64,000 nt of DNA from Herbinix luporum (GTDB lineage Bacteria > Bacillota > Clostridia > Lachnospirales > Lachnospiraceae). The position numbers and the translations under genes are program-made. The stretch's first letter is position 1. Each line of letters opens with the position of its first letter. The stretch is taken from NCBI RefSeq assembly GCF_900070325.1, contig NZ_LN879430.1:1047379-1111378 (forward strand), read 5' to 3'. Below the pieces are notes generated by a model, which saw only the letters and a program-made list of their open reading frames with translations, made no database searches and was not told the DNA's origin. Positions 8,751 to 17,877 of this stretch are shown in pieces.

Positions 8751-10331
8751 ATGATTAGAAAATATATAGAAAAGCAAAATAATATACCTAAATCCCCCAA
8801 TCTTATAATTAATAAACCAATACTTTGGATTGGTCATTTTGTGTGCTTTTTTATATTAATAATAAGCAGTGTCTCCTATGCTCTATTGTATAAGGAAGAA
8901 CACAAATGGCTTTTTATTATTCCTGCCAGCTCTTTAATTATTTTTTTAATAAGTGTTTGGTATATGAAGATGTTAAAAAAGCAGATAAATGACATACATA
9001 ATTATAGTATATGGTGTAAGGATAATGAGAAAATTCTTCATCAACTGCTTTATTACGATAACTTAACAGGTCTACCTAACAGAAAAATGCTTCTTGATGA
9101 AATGAATCGCATGATAGAAGAGGATAAGAATATAAAGTTTTATCTGATTTATTTTGATATAGATGATTTTAAAAGAATTAATGAAACAGCAGGTTATTTT
9201 GTAGGAGATGAAATTCTTCGCCAAGTTTCTTGTAGATGGAATAGTATAACAAGAGATAAGGATTTACTGGGCAGGTTAAGCGGAGATGAATTTTCTCTGT
9301 TAATTAAGGGAGATTTAGACAGAGATAGGTTGCTAGAATATTTGGAAAAATTCCGTGGGATTCTTAGTGAACCCATAAGTCTATTCGGTAAAGATTATTT
9401 AATAAGTGCCAGCTTTGGTATTGCGGAATATCCCTGTGATGGCAAGGATGGGGTAGAAATACTTAAAAGTGCCGATATAGCTATGAGTATGGCTAAAAAA
9501 TCCGGTAAAAACTTTATTCAATTTTATACATATGAGATGCAGTTGGAAATTTTAAAAAGATTACAGATAGAAAACGGCTTGCTTTATTCAGTTAAAAATA
9601 ATGAATTGTATATGGTTTATCAGCCTATGTATCATTGTGAAACAAAGGCGCTTCGAGGTTTTGAAGCCTTGGCCAGGTGGAAATATCCAGGCATAGGCTT
9701 TGTAGGACCATCTCAGTTTATACCTATTGCTGAGGAAACAGGGATTATTGTTGATATTGGAAAATGGATTATCCATGAAGTATTGACAAAGTTTATGGAG
9801 CTTCAAAGAAGATACCAGTTTTCAACCATTGTATCTATTAATATTTCTGTGGTACAGATGATAGATTCTTCATTTGTATCTATGATTAAAGATGTTATTA
9901 AAGAAACTGGATTTGACAGTAAATATTTAGAACTGGAGATTACAGAATCTGTCTTAATATCTTATCCGGAGCAAATTATAGATATAATAAAACAGTTAAG
10001 AGCTTTGGGAATTCGAGTTGCTTTAGATGACTTTGGAACAGGATATGCTTCTTTAAGCTATCTTCAGATGCTTCCTATAAACGTTTTAAAGATTGATAAG
10101 TCGTTTATTGACAAAATTAATATAGAGGATTCGATGAACCAGATTGTAGAACATATCATTAATCTGGCCCATCGGCTTGGAATTGAAGTGGTAGCAGAAG
10201 GTGTGGAAAAAGAGGAACAGTTAAATTTCCTCTTACAACATGGATGTGATTATATTCAGGGGCATTTATTAAGTGCACCTCTTGAGGATGAGCTTATAAT
10301 AAATCAATTCCTATCCCTGCAAAACAACTAA
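8751..10331 (+). CDS. Membrane-bound GGDEF-EAL cyclic-di-GMP enzyme
   Basis: A 526-residue protein with two N-terminal membrane helices (about 24-47 and 53-72), a GGDEF domain (about 100-260) and an EAL domain (about 275-520). The cyclase part has DNLTGLPNR, an RxxD inhibition-site motif at 168-171 and the signature SGDEF at 177-181, a variant compatible with activity. The phosphodiesterase part keeps EAL (305-307), Asn364, Glu397, the Asp pair 426-427, Lys447, Glu483 and Gln503, so it should be able to break down c-di-GMP. No periplasmic sensor domain is visible between the helices. It is convergent with the SIMPL gene, only four bases apart. Confidence 0.9.
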   Translation: MIRKYIEKQNNIPKSPNLIINKPILWIGHFVCFFILIISSVSYALLYKEEHKWLFIIPASSLIIFLISVWYMKMLKKQINDIHNYSIWCKDNEKILHQLLYYDNLTGLPNRKMLLDEMNRMIEEDKNIKFYLIYFDIDDFKRINETAGYFVGDEILRQVSCRWNSITRDKDLLGRLSGDEFSLLIKGDLDRDRLLEYLEKFRGILSEPISLFGKDYLISASFGIAEYPCDGKDGVEILKSADIAMSMAKKSGKNFIQFYTYEMQLEILKRLQIENGLLYSVKNNELYMVYQPMYHCETKALRGFEALARWKYPGIGFVGPSQFIPIAEETGIIVDIGKWIIHEVLTKFMELQRRYQFSTIVSINISVVQMIDSSFVSMIKDVIKETGFDSKYLELEITESVLISYPEQIIDIIKQLRALGIRVALDDFGTGYASLSYLQMLPINVLKIDKSFIDKINIEDSMNQIVEHIINLAHRLGIEVVAEGVEKEEQLNFLLQHGCDYIQGHLLSAPLEDELIINQFLSLQNN

Positions 10332-10335
10332 TTAA

Positions 10336-10971
10336 TTAGCTATAGGAAAATTCAAGTGTTACAAATGCTTCAATAGAAGTAGCTCCGGGTTCAATTGGAG
10401 TTGTAACAATATCTTCTCTTAAAAAAGTTCTGCTTGGAGATACAGATGGGCTAGTGTTTTCTATTATCCTTGTTGGAATTGGATTTAGTTTGGCATTAAA
10501 TTTTTCTGCAATTGATCTTGCTTTTATGGTGCCATTAGTTAGAGCAAGACTCAATGCTTCAAGGTAATAAGTTTCAGTTTCAGATACTTCAAAACTTATT
10601 AATTCAACCAAATTTGCCCCCATTGATACGGCAGTATCAATAATTATACCACTCATATCTATCATATGAGTTCGAATTTCAAATATATGGCGGACCGAGA
10701 ATCCTCGGTCTATTCTTATGCCGTTTTGAAAATCATATATTTTATCAATTAAATATTGAAAGGTAGCTATATCGGTTATTCCTATCTGATTAAGGCTTTC
10801 TAGAACTGCTTGGCTTATTCTAGCATTTTCTTCTTGGACGCTGCTTAAATTATCTCCACTGGTCAATACCCCTAGTCTTATTACTACCATATCTGGTATG
10901 ACCTTTACCTTACCCGTACCGGTAACTGTCATTATGTTTTGATCTCTTTTTATCTGAAAATTATTTTCCAT
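10336..10971 (-). CDS. SIMPL domain (DUF541) protein
   Basis: A 211-residue protein of the SIMPL/DUF541 family, recognised by MTVTGTGKVKVIPDMVVIRL, the central IRTHM segment and the C-terminal EAFVTLEFSYS. Many homologues are exported; this one has no signal peptide and would be cytoplasmic. The molecular role of the family is poorly known. In Clostridia, short cytosolic versions are common as single genes. The start ATG has a modest Shine-Dalgarno (AGGAGC on the minus strand). Confidence 0.8.
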   Translation of the reverse strand: MENNFQIKRDQNIMTVTGTGKVKVIPDMVVIRLGVLTSGDNLSSVQEENARISQAVLESLNQIGITDIATFQYLIDKIYDFQNGIRIDRGFSVRHIFEIRTHMIDMSGIIIDTAVSMGANLVELISFEVSETETYYLEALSLALTNGTIKARSIAEKFNAKLNPIPTRIIENTSPSVSPSRTFLREDIVTTPIEPGATSIEAFVTLEFSYS

Positions 10972-11021
10972 ATAATTAGCTCCTAATTATTCTTACCTAA
11001 GTATATGAAATTCTATGCTTG

Positions 11022-11050
11022 TTTAGAATGACATAATCTGCTAATATAAT
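11022..11050 (+). promoter_or_regulatory. Probable promoter of the HAD gene
   Basis: TTTAGA (11022-11027), a 17-bp spacer and TATAAT (11045-11050), about 34 bp before the start codon. Confidence 0.45.
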
Positions 11051-11083
11051 TATTAATGTAAATTTAAATACTGGAGGAAGAAC

Positions 11084-11797
11084 ATGAATACATTTCTTTT
11101 TGATTTAGACGGAACCTTATTGCCCATGGATCAGGATTATTTTGTAGATTTATATTTTAAAGGGATAGCTGCAAAGCTTCTTCCTTATGGAATAGATTCT
11201 AAAATCTTAATAAAAACGGTCTGGGAAGGCACAAAGGCAATGATAGCAAATGACGGAACTATGAATAACAGTCAGCGGTTTTGGAATACAGCCAGTGATA
11301 TTTTAGGAAAAAATATCTTGGATTATGAGCCGGTTTTTTATGATTATTATAAAAATGAATTTCAAGAAGTGAAAAAAGCCTCAAGACCAAGTGGATTTGC
11401 AAAAGAGTGTATAAAAAAACTTAAAAGTAAGGGCTATAGGCTTGTGCTTGCAACAAATCCCCTTTTTCCTCAGATTGCTACCCATAGCCGTATTCGCTGG
11501 GCCGGACTAGAACCTGAGGATTTTGATTGGATTACTACTTACGAGAATTCTTCTTACTGTAAGCCTAATATAAAATACTATAAAGAGATTCTTCAAAATA
11601 TAGGGGCTAATCCCAAACAATGTATAATGATAGGTAATGATGTTAGTGAGGATATGGTCGCAAGCAGCTTGGGAATGAATACTTTTCTTGTAACAGACTG
11701 TTTGATTAACTCAGAGGGAGAGGATATTAGCCAATATGAAAAGGGTTCTCTTAAGGATTTGTTGGAATATATAAAGGAGTTGCCAGGGATAAATTAG
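11084..11797 (+). CDS. HAD-superfamily hydrolase
   Basis: A 237-residue phosphatase-type protein. Motif I is FLFDLDGTLLP (nucleophile Asp and acid/base Asp), motif II ends in LATNP, the Lys of motif III is in YCKPNIKYY, and motif IV is IGNDVSEDM with its acidic metal ligands. The cap is a C1 helical type between motifs I and II. The substrate is unknown; many relatives act on small phosphorylated metabolites such as phosphoglycolate. The ATG has GGAGGA upstream. It stands alone, followed by a terminator and convergent purE. Confidence 0.85.
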   Translation: MNTFLFDLDGTLLPMDQDYFVDLYFKGIAAKLLPYGIDSKILIKTVWEGTKAMIANDGTMNNSQRFWNTASDILGKNILDYEPVFYDYYKNEFQEVKKASRPSGFAKECIKKLKSKGYRLVLATNPLFPQIATHSRIRWAGLEPEDFDWITTYENSSYCKPNIKYYKEILQNIGANPKQCIMIGNDVSEDMVASSLGMNTFLVTDCLINSEGEDISQYEKGSLKDLLEYIKELPGIN

Positions 11798-11820
11798 TAG
11801 GATACAAAAAGATATTAATA

Positions 11821-11866
11821 GGACTAAGACATGGGTTTTAAACCTTTGTCTTAGTCCTAATTTTTA
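11821..11866 (+). terminator. Intrinsic terminator after the HAD gene
   Basis: An 11-bp stem GGACTAAGACA (11821-11831) with TGTCTTAGTCC (11847-11857), followed by TAATTTTTAA. It also lies just past the stop of convergent purE. Confidence 0.85.
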
Positions 11867-11880
11867 ACTTAGTCTGCTTC

Positions 11881-12384
11881 TTATATTTGTTTATTTAATT
11901 CAGCTTGGAGCTTTTTATCTTTTTCTATGACTTCCTTAGTCATTTCATTTCTCATATCATCAAGCTTAGCGGATAATTCGCAATCATTAACTGCCAGAAT
12001 CTGAACTGCTAGTAAGGCAGCATTGGCAGCACCATCAATAGCAACCGTGGCAACAGGAATTCCCTTTGGCATCTGAACTGTAGATAAGAGGGCATCAAGT
12101 CCATCTAAGGTAGAAGATTTTATGGGGATACCTATTACCGGTAAAGTGGTATGGGCTGCTATAACTCCTGCCAGGTGTGCTGCTTTTCCTGCTGCACATA
12201 TAATAACACCAAAACCATTTTCTTTAGCATTTGAAGCAAATTCACAGGCATGTTTGGGAGTTCTATGGGCGCTCATAATATGGACTTCTGTTTTAATTTC
12301 AAAATCCTTAAGGATATTAATGGCATCTTTTACAATTGATAAATCAGAGTCACTCCCCATTATTACTGCTACTTTTTTTAGCAT
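11881..12384 (-). CDS. purE: N5-carboxyaminoimidazole ribonucleotide mutase
   Basis: A 167-residue class I PurE that converts N5-CAIR to CAIR in purine synthesis. The hallmark motifs are present: MGSDSDL near the start, MSAHRTP, AAGKAAHLAG and LLSTVQMPKGIPVATVAI. The length is normal. The start ATG follows a full AAGGAGG. Unlike in many Firmicutes, it is not in a purine operon: its neighbours are unrelated and it has its own promoter. No purine riboswitch was seen in its leader. Confidence 0.95.
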   Translation of the reverse strand: MLKKVAVIMGSDSDLSIVKDAINILKDFEIKTEVHIMSAHRTPKHACEFASNAKENGFGVIICAAGKAAHLAGVIAAHTTLPVIGIPIKSSTLDGLDALLSTVQMPKGIPVATVAIDGAANAALLAVQILAVNDCELSAKLDDMRNEMTKEVIEKDKKLQAELNKQI

Positions 12385-12463
12385 AGTAACCTCCTTGTAT
12401 ATTAAAGCTTATTTTATAAATTTATTTTTATATAAAAGTAATAGCTTAAAAGAATGTGCAATA

Positions 12464-12492
12464 AATATAGCTTATATTTATTAATGTGTCAA
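12464..12492 (-). promoter_or_regulatory. Promoter of purE
   Basis: On the minus strand: TTGACA (12492-12487), a 17-bp spacer, TATATT (12469-12464). The remainder of the 335-bp divergent gap is AT-rich and holds nothing else recognised. Confidence 0.65.
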
Positions 12493-12719
12493 TAAAAAAT
12501 ATTCAAATGAACTTAAATATCAACAGAAAAAAACCAGTATACTTACGTTTTATATTAGATATTTAGGACTATATTATGTGTAAAAATAATGTATAAAAAT
12601 AATGTGTAAATTAATTCCTATTAATGGTTGAAATTTATCCTTAATTGTAATATAATAATGCAAGATTTAAAAAAATTATAAAATTTATAAAAAAATTATT
12701 ATATAAAGTAGGGTTTATT

Positions 12720-13295
12720 ATGAGATACAATATTTTTATAGTGTTAACCCAGACTAAGACCTATCCTGCCAGGGTTATACGATTATATACTAATGAGCCT
12801 TACGCCCATGCTTCCATTGCTTTTGATGAGAATTTAGATGAAATGTATAGCTTTGCACGACGGGGAATGTATAATCCATTTAACGCCGGATTTATTAGAG
12901 AATATATTGATAAGGGTGTTTTTGGACGATTTAATTCTACTACTTGTTGTATATATAGGCTTAATATAAGCAAAGATCAGTATATAAGGCTGCGTAAGGA
13001 AATAGATATATTTAAGGAGAATAAAAAAGAATATTCATATAATTATCTGGGTTTATTGGGAGCAGCATTTAATATTCCTATATGTTCTAAACATAGATAT
13101 TTTTGCTCTCAGTTTGTTGCATATGTCCTTGAAAAGAGCGGTATACATATTTTTGATAAAAGCTATGCTTTGATAAAGCCAAGGGATATAAGAATTAATC
13201 CATATTTAGAAAAAATATATCAAGGCAGATTAAGTGACTATCGCATTTTTAAGAAGAAAAATTTAATTGCATTAGAAGGGGAGGCTATATTATAG
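12720..13295 (+). CDS. YiiX/YebB-like permuted papain-fold protein
   Basis: A 191-residue protein with the pattern of permuted NlpC/P60 (papain-like) enzymes: a His in EPYAHASIAFD (His30) before a Cys in YFCSQFVAYVLEKSG (Cys129). In this family His comes first and Cys second, the reverse of usual papain order. Known relatives are amidases, acyltransferases or lipid-modifying enzymes; the substrate here is unknown. There is no signal peptide. The Shine-Dalgarno (AGTAGGG) is weak. It stands alone between a divergent purE and a convergent calcium ATPase. Confidence 0.7.
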   Translation: MRYNIFIVLTQTKTYPARVIRLYTNEPYAHASIAFDENLDEMYSFARRGMYNPFNAGFIREYIDKGVFGRFNSTTCCIYRLNISKDQYIRLRKEIDIFKENKKEYSYNYLGLLGAAFNIPICSKHRYFCSQFVAYVLEKSGIHIFDKSYALIKPRDIRINPYLEKIYQGRLSDYRIFKKKNLIALEGEAIL

Positions 13296-13300
13296 AATAA

Positions 13301-13352
13301 AATTGAGGCTGCTTCTACCGAAGTATATAATCAGGTAGAACAGCCTCAATTT
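13301..13352. terminator. Bidirectional intrinsic terminator
   Basis: A 19-base inverted repeat with one C-C mismatch (13301-13319 against 13334-13352), T-rich on both strands. It separates the YiiX-like gene from the convergent P-type ATPase. Confidence 0.85.
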
Positions 13353-13367
13353 ATTTAAAGTTAGATT

Positions 13368-16058
13368 TTAATATTCAACATGCTTATTCTTTTCTGACAT
13401 GTGCATGAAAATCTTTATAATTTCATTTACTATAAGTGGCACAAGGGCAAATACGAATACAATTCCCCAATCCTGAAGAGATAGGTTCTGTACCTGAAAT
13501 GCCTTGGCAAAGGCAGGGATTGAGATAACAGCAAGTTGAAGTATAAGTCCTACAGCTATGGCACCTATAAGATACTTATTCTTAAATAGGCCTACTTGGA
13601 AAATAGATTTTGTGGTGTTACGCATTGAAAGAGAGTAGAATAGCTGGGAAGCAGCCAGCACCACAAATGCCATGGTTCTTGCATAAGTTAGAGCATTTTG
13701 GTGATTAGGGTTACTTAAATCAATACCTGTTGTTCCAAGAGGGATATTATGTTCCCATAAACCGTAGTAAAAGGCAGTTAATGTTAATAGGCCTATTAAT
13801 GTTCCTCCTAAGATAGCACGAACTCCTGCACCTCTTGCAAAGAAGCTTTCCTTAGGATTTCTGGGTTTATACTTCATTACATCGTGATCTCCCGGATCTA
13901 CTCCTAAGGATATGGCAGGTAGGGAGTCTGTAATAAGGTTAATCCAAAGTAAATGAGTAGCAAGCAGGGGCACAGGCCAATTAAGAAGGATAGACAGGAA
14001 TATGGCTATAACCTCACCTAAGTTACAAGACAGCAGGAATATAACTGCCTTCTTAATATTATTATATATATTTCTTCCTTCTTCAATGGCATGAACAATA
14101 GTAGTAAAATTATCATCGGTAAGTATCATATCGCTGGCACCTTTAGCTACATCGGTACCGGTAATTCCCATGGCTACACCGATATCTGCATATTTAAGGG
14201 AGGGTGCATCATTAACACCGTCACCGGTCATGGATACTATATTACCTTGAGCTTTAAATGCTCTGACAATTTTAACCTTATGTTCGGGAGATACTCTGGC
14301 AAATACCCTATAATCATTAATTCGCCTTGAAAACTCTTCATCAGACATTTGATCAATCTCTGTACCGGTAATACTTTGGTCGATACTTTCTGCAATATCC
14401 AGCTCTTTAGCAATGGCAACGGCTGTGTTTTTATGGTCACCGGTAATCATTATAGGTATTATACCTGCGTTTTTAGCCTCACGGATAGAGTCTTTTACCT
14501 CAAGTCTTGGAGGATCAATCATGCCTACCAGGCCGACTAAGGTAAGGTCTTTTTCCATTTCTCCCGGTTCGATTATTTCTTCAGTGTCTTTATAAGCTGC
14601 ACCAAGAACACGAAGGGCAGAATCGGACATTTCTTCTGTTACTTTAAGGAATTTCTGTTTTATATCATCGGTCAAAGGAACAATATTGCCCTCAACTAAG
14701 ACAGTATTACAAATCTGTAAAAGATTATCTATAGCACCCTTAGTATTTACTCTGTATCCTTTTCCTTCTATATTTAGGGTAGACATAAGTTTACGGTCAG
14801 AATCAAAAGGAAATTCTGAAACTCTCTTATGTTCTTTATTTAGTGCATCTTTTGTTAAATTATATTTGTTACCGAGAACAATAAGTGCAATCTCGGTAGG
14901 ATCACCTGTACCTTGGCCGTTTTCATAGGTGGCATCGGAACATAGAACTAGGGTTTTTATTAATTCTTTTTCATTGTTAGTTCCGCTTAAATTCTCCGCA
15001 GATTGGCTAACGTCTGTAAGTGAACCATAAGTATAATGCTTTGTTACTGTCATTTTGTTCTGGGTAAGTGTACCTGTCTTGTCTGAACAAATTATATTAA
15101 CAGAACCAAGGGTTTCAACTGCGGGAAGTTTTTTTACTATAGCATTGATTTTAGACATTCTGGTAACCCCTAAAGCTAAAACAATAGCTACTATAGCTGC
15201 CAGACCTTCTGGAATTGCAGCAACAGCCAAGCTAATGGCAGTTAAAAACATCTCTAAAATATCTCTTTTTTGGATAAGAGCTATTACAAAAATCAGGACA
15301 CAGATTCCGATGGCCAGAAATCCAAGGATTCGTCCAAGCTCATCTAATCTTTTTTGTAAAGGTGTCATTTCATTTGTATCATCATCTAAAATTTTTGCTA
15401 TTTTACCGATTTCGGTATCCATAGCAGTAGCAACAACTATACCTTCCCCTCTACCATAGGTAACTAGGGTTGACATAAAAGCCATATTGGTTTTATCCCC
15501 TAGGGATGTATTGGGATCTGAATGTATGGCTGAGGCATCCTTATTAGTAGGAACAGATTCACCGGTTAGGGCTGATTCCTCAATCTGAAGATTGGCACTT
15601 TCTATAAGTCTTATATCCGCAGGGATGAAACGACCTGCATCTAAAATAATAAGATCTCCCGGTACGACTTCTTCAGAGTTTATCTCTATAACCTCCCCAT
15701 CTCTACGTACCAGGGATTTAGGAGTGGTCATTTTTTGCAGGGCTTCAACAGCTTTTTCTGCTTTAGCTTCTTGTACAACACCGATTACTGCATTTAGAAC
15801 TACAACCAGTAGAATAATTATAGCATCGGAATACTCACCGATTGCTATTGTAATTGCAGCAGCTCCTAAAAGAACATAGATAAGCATATCGTTTAACTGG
15901 GAAAAGAATAAAGACAATATGCTTTTTTTGGGTTTACCCTTTAGTTTATTCATTCCGTACTGTTCAAGTCGCTTTGCAGCTTCTTCTTTAGATAGACCAA
16001 CACTGGGGTCTACATTAAATTCTTTTATAACTTCTTCCTGTGATTTTGAAAACCACAT
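13368..16058 (-). CDS. Calcium-transporting P-type ATPase (type IIA, SERCA-like)
   Basis: An 896-residue ion pump that expels cytosolic Ca2+ using ATP. The order of motifs is standard: TGES (165-168, actuator domain), PEGL in helix M4 (Glu284), the phosphorylated Asp326 in SDKTGTL, and GDGVNDAPSLKYADIGVAMG in the hinge. Membrane ligands of both SERCA calcium sites appear present: Asn and Glu in NLGEVIAIF (M5), and Asn, Thr and Asp in NLITDSLPAISLG (M6). The M8 glutamate of SERCA seems replaced by Gln in AASQLFYSL. The length is normal for bacterial members. The start follows AGAGGTG. Confidence 0.92.
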   Translation of the reverse strand: MWFSKSQEEVIKEFNVDPSVGLSKEEAAKRLEQYGMNKLKGKPKKSILSLFFSQLNDMLIYVLLGAAAITIAIGEYSDAIIILLVVVLNAVIGVVQEAKAEKAVEALQKMTTPKSLVRRDGEVIEINSEEVVPGDLIILDAGRFIPADIRLIESANLQIEESALTGESVPTNKDASAIHSDPNTSLGDKTNMAFMSTLVTYGRGEGIVVATAMDTEIGKIAKILDDDTNEMTPLQKRLDELGRILGFLAIGICVLIFVIALIQKRDILEMFLTAISLAVAAIPEGLAAIVAIVLALGVTRMSKINAIVKKLPAVETLGSVNIICSDKTGTLTQNKMTVTKHYTYGSLTDVSQSAENLSGTNNEKELIKTLVLCSDATYENGQGTGDPTEIALIVLGNKYNLTKDALNKEHKRVSEFPFDSDRKLMSTLNIEGKGYRVNTKGAIDNLLQICNTVLVEGNIVPLTDDIKQKFLKVTEEMSDSALRVLGAAYKDTEEIIEPGEMEKDLTLVGLVGMIDPPRLEVKDSIREAKNAGIIPIMITGDHKNTAVAIAKELDIAESIDQSITGTEIDQMSDEEFSRRINDYRVFARVSPEHKVKIVRAFKAQGNIVSMTGDGVNDAPSLKYADIGVAMGITGTDVAKGASDMILTDDNFTTIVHAIEEGRNIYNNIKKAVIFLLSCNLGEVIAIFLSILLNWPVPLLATHLLWINLITDSLPAISLGVDPGDHDVMKYKPRNPKESFFARGAGVRAILGGTLIGLLTLTAFYYGLWEHNIPLGTTGIDLSNPNHQNALTYARTMAFVVLAASQLFYSLSMRNTTKSIFQVGLFKNKYLIGAIAVGLILQLAVISIPAFAKAFQVQNLSLQDWGIVFVFALVPLIVNEIIKIFMHMSEKNKHVEY

Positions 16059-16161
16059 ATCTACACCTCTTTCATCAGTATGTTTTTATTATCGTTCCTT
16101 AAATTAATGTCCATTATACTTTACATATCATTACTCCTTTTTTTATTTTTGCGTGCAAATA

Positions 16162-16170
16162 ATTATAACA
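16162..16170 (-). promoter_or_regulatory. Extended -10 promoter of the calcium ATPase gene
   Basis: On the minus strand TGTTATAAT (16170-16162) is an extended -10 element about 104 bp before the start codon; no strong -35 box accompanies it. Confidence 0.5.
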
Positions 16171-16288
16171 AAATATTTTAATCGTAACATTAGAATTTGA
16201 TAAAAATTTTTAATTTATAAAAATACTTGCAATATTAACGAATACCATAGAAAATATAATAAAAGATAATATAAGGAATGTGGCACAT

Positions 16289-17596
16289 ATGAACTTTATA
16301 TTATGGGAGGATTCTAAAGATATGTTAGATTTATTAAGAACTTATTTTAAAAATTATGGAGCAAATAAAGGAATAGCCGAGATATTGGCGGCTCTTGCTA
16401 TTACATTTTTTCTTCTGCTAATCAGCATATTAGCGCATTTCATATTAAAAAAAGTAATATTACGGATAGTAACTAAAATAATAAAAAACAATAAATTAGC
16501 CTGGGATGATATTCTTTTGGAACGAAAGGTTATACAAAGGGTACTGATGATGGTTCCGGGCATTATCATCTATAGTGCAGCAATACTATATGAAAATAAA
16601 GAACTTATTGAAGTTATACAGCGTTTGGCTACAACTTATGTGCTGATTATAATGTTTTTTGTTATTAGTTCTGTTTTAAACGCCATTGATGATATTTATC
16701 GCACCAAGCCAATATCTAAGTTAAGACCCATTAAGGGTTTCCTTCAAGTGGTAAAAATAATAGCCTATATTGTTAATGTCATTATAATAATTGCTAACTT
16801 ATTAGATAAAAGCCCCTTATTATTACTAAGTAGTATAGGTGCCTTAACCGCAGTATTTTCATTTGTATTTAAAGATTCTATACTTGGCTTTATAGCCGGT
16901 ATACAGCTAACATCCAATGATATGCTTAGAATAGGGGATTGGATTGATATGCCCAAGTATGGAGCCGATGGAGACGTAATTGATATCACCTTAAATACGG
17001 TTAAGGTTCAGAATTTTGATAAAACTATAGTAACCATACCGGCTTATGCCCTGATTTCAGATTCTTTTAAAAACTGGAGAGGTATGCAACAATTTGGAGG
17101 AAGAAGAATTAAAAGATCAATTTATATTGATGTAAATACTATCTGTTTTTGTACTCCGGAAATGATTGAAAAATTTAAAAAGATACATTACTTAGAAGAA
17201 TATATTTCTGAAAAAGAGAAGGAAATTGAAGAATATAATATTAAAAATAATATAGATACAAATCAAAAGATTAATGGACGGCGCATGACTAATATTGGAA
17301 CATTTAGAGTATATCTACAAAACTATATTAATAATCATCCCGGTATAAATCAGGAGAAGATTACTATGGTAAGGCAATTGGCTCCCGATGAGAAAGGCTT
17401 GCCACTTGAAATCTATGGTTTTACCAAAGATACTATTTGGGTAAATTATGAAAGGGTGCAAGCGGATATATTTGACCATATTTTTGCGGTTGCAGGGGAA
17501 TTTGGTTTGAGAATTTACCAGAAACCTTCAGGTTATGACATAAGGAATGCTACTTGTAATGATAATCTGAATGATATTAATAAAAAGGTTAACTAA
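16289..17596 (+). CDS. Mechanosensitive ion channel, MscS family (YbdG-like)
   Basis: A 435-residue channel with five membrane helices (about 30-53, 84-102, 112-132, 148-172 and 176-200) followed by the MscS beta domain. The pore-lining segment SSIGALTAVFSFVFKDSILG is followed by LRIGDWIDMPKYGADGDV and the typical VQNFDKTIVTIP. A long cytoplasmic C-terminal part and the NWRGMQQFGGRRIKRSIYID segment resemble E. coli YbdG. It would release solutes on sudden drops in osmolarity. The ATG at 16289 is preferred to a GTG at 16280 because AAGGAA lies ten bases from it. Confidence 0.85.
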   Translation: MNFILWEDSKDMLDLLRTYFKNYGANKGIAEILAALAITFFLLLISILAHFILKKVILRIVTKIIKNNKLAWDDILLERKVIQRVLMMVPGIIIYSAAILYENKELIEVIQRLATTYVLIIMFFVISSVLNAIDDIYRTKPISKLRPIKGFLQVVKIIAYIVNVIIIIANLLDKSPLLLLSSIGALTAVFSFVFKDSILGFIAGIQLTSNDMLRIGDWIDMPKYGADGDVIDITLNTVKVQNFDKTIVTIPAYALISDSFKNWRGMQQFGGRRIKRSIYIDVNTICFCTPEMIEKFKKIHYLEEYISEKEKEIEEYNIKNNIDTNQKINGRRMTNIGTFRVYLQNYINNHPGINQEKITMVRQLAPDEKGLPLEIYGFTKDTIWVNYERVQADIFDHIFAVAGEFGLRIYQKPSGYDIRNATCNDNLNDINKKVN

Positions 17597-17608
17597 AATG
17601 AAGAATGA

Positions 17609-17641
17609 CAGAAGCGGAAATAATAAATATTTCCGCTTCTG
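17609..17641. terminator. Hairpin after the MscS gene, weak as a terminator
   Basis: A 14-bp perfect stem (CAGAAGCGGAAATA at 17609-17622, complement at 17628-17641) with a five-base loop, 12 bp after the stop codon. No T-run follows (CCATCTGG), so Rho-independent termination is uncertain. Confidence 0.55.
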
Positions 17642-17792
17642 CCATCTGGTGTCTCAAATATTTACTTGTTGGTGTAACCTTACAATGAGATTTACAAGAA
17701 CTTATACCAATAATGGTTAGTTTTCTTGCTTACAGAATTAAACTGTCCAAAGCAACCACCTCATGTTCTTGGTTAACCCACACTTATAGTTT

Positions 17793-17825
17793 TTGTTTGT
17801 AATTCTGAGACTAAATTACAAACAA
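17793..17825. repeat. Perfect 11-bp inverted repeat in a long gene-free stretch
   Basis: TTGTTTGTAAT (17793-17803) and ATTACAAACAA (17815-17825) with an 11-base loop and no U-run on either side. The surrounding 17642-17877 is less AT-rich than other gaps here and has no ORF with a ribosome-binding site. Function unknown. Confidence 0.6.
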
Positions 17826-17877
17826 GATCTATATCCAGATACGGATGAGCTTATTCGAACTAGTTACTCATGATGTC

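Noticed and set aside
9278-9292. Degenerate, inactive GGDEF motif
   Set aside because: SGDEF is a variant compatible with activity, and the I-site and all EAL residues are present, so loss of function is not supported.
12122-12484. 120-residue plus-strand ORF over purE
   Set aside because: Antisense to purE with no ribosome-binding site or recognisable fold.
12385-12719. Purine riboswitch or PurR control region before purE
   Set aside because: No conserved aptamer stem-loop sequences found; only a plain promoter is visible.
15055-15459. 134-residue plus-strand ORF inside the calcium ATPase gene
   Set aside because: Antisense shadow; the minus-strand frame is an intact P-type ATPase with all motifs.
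17713-17802. 29-codon ORF in the gene-free stretch
   Set aside because: No ribosome-binding site and no similarity; ends inside an inverted repeat.
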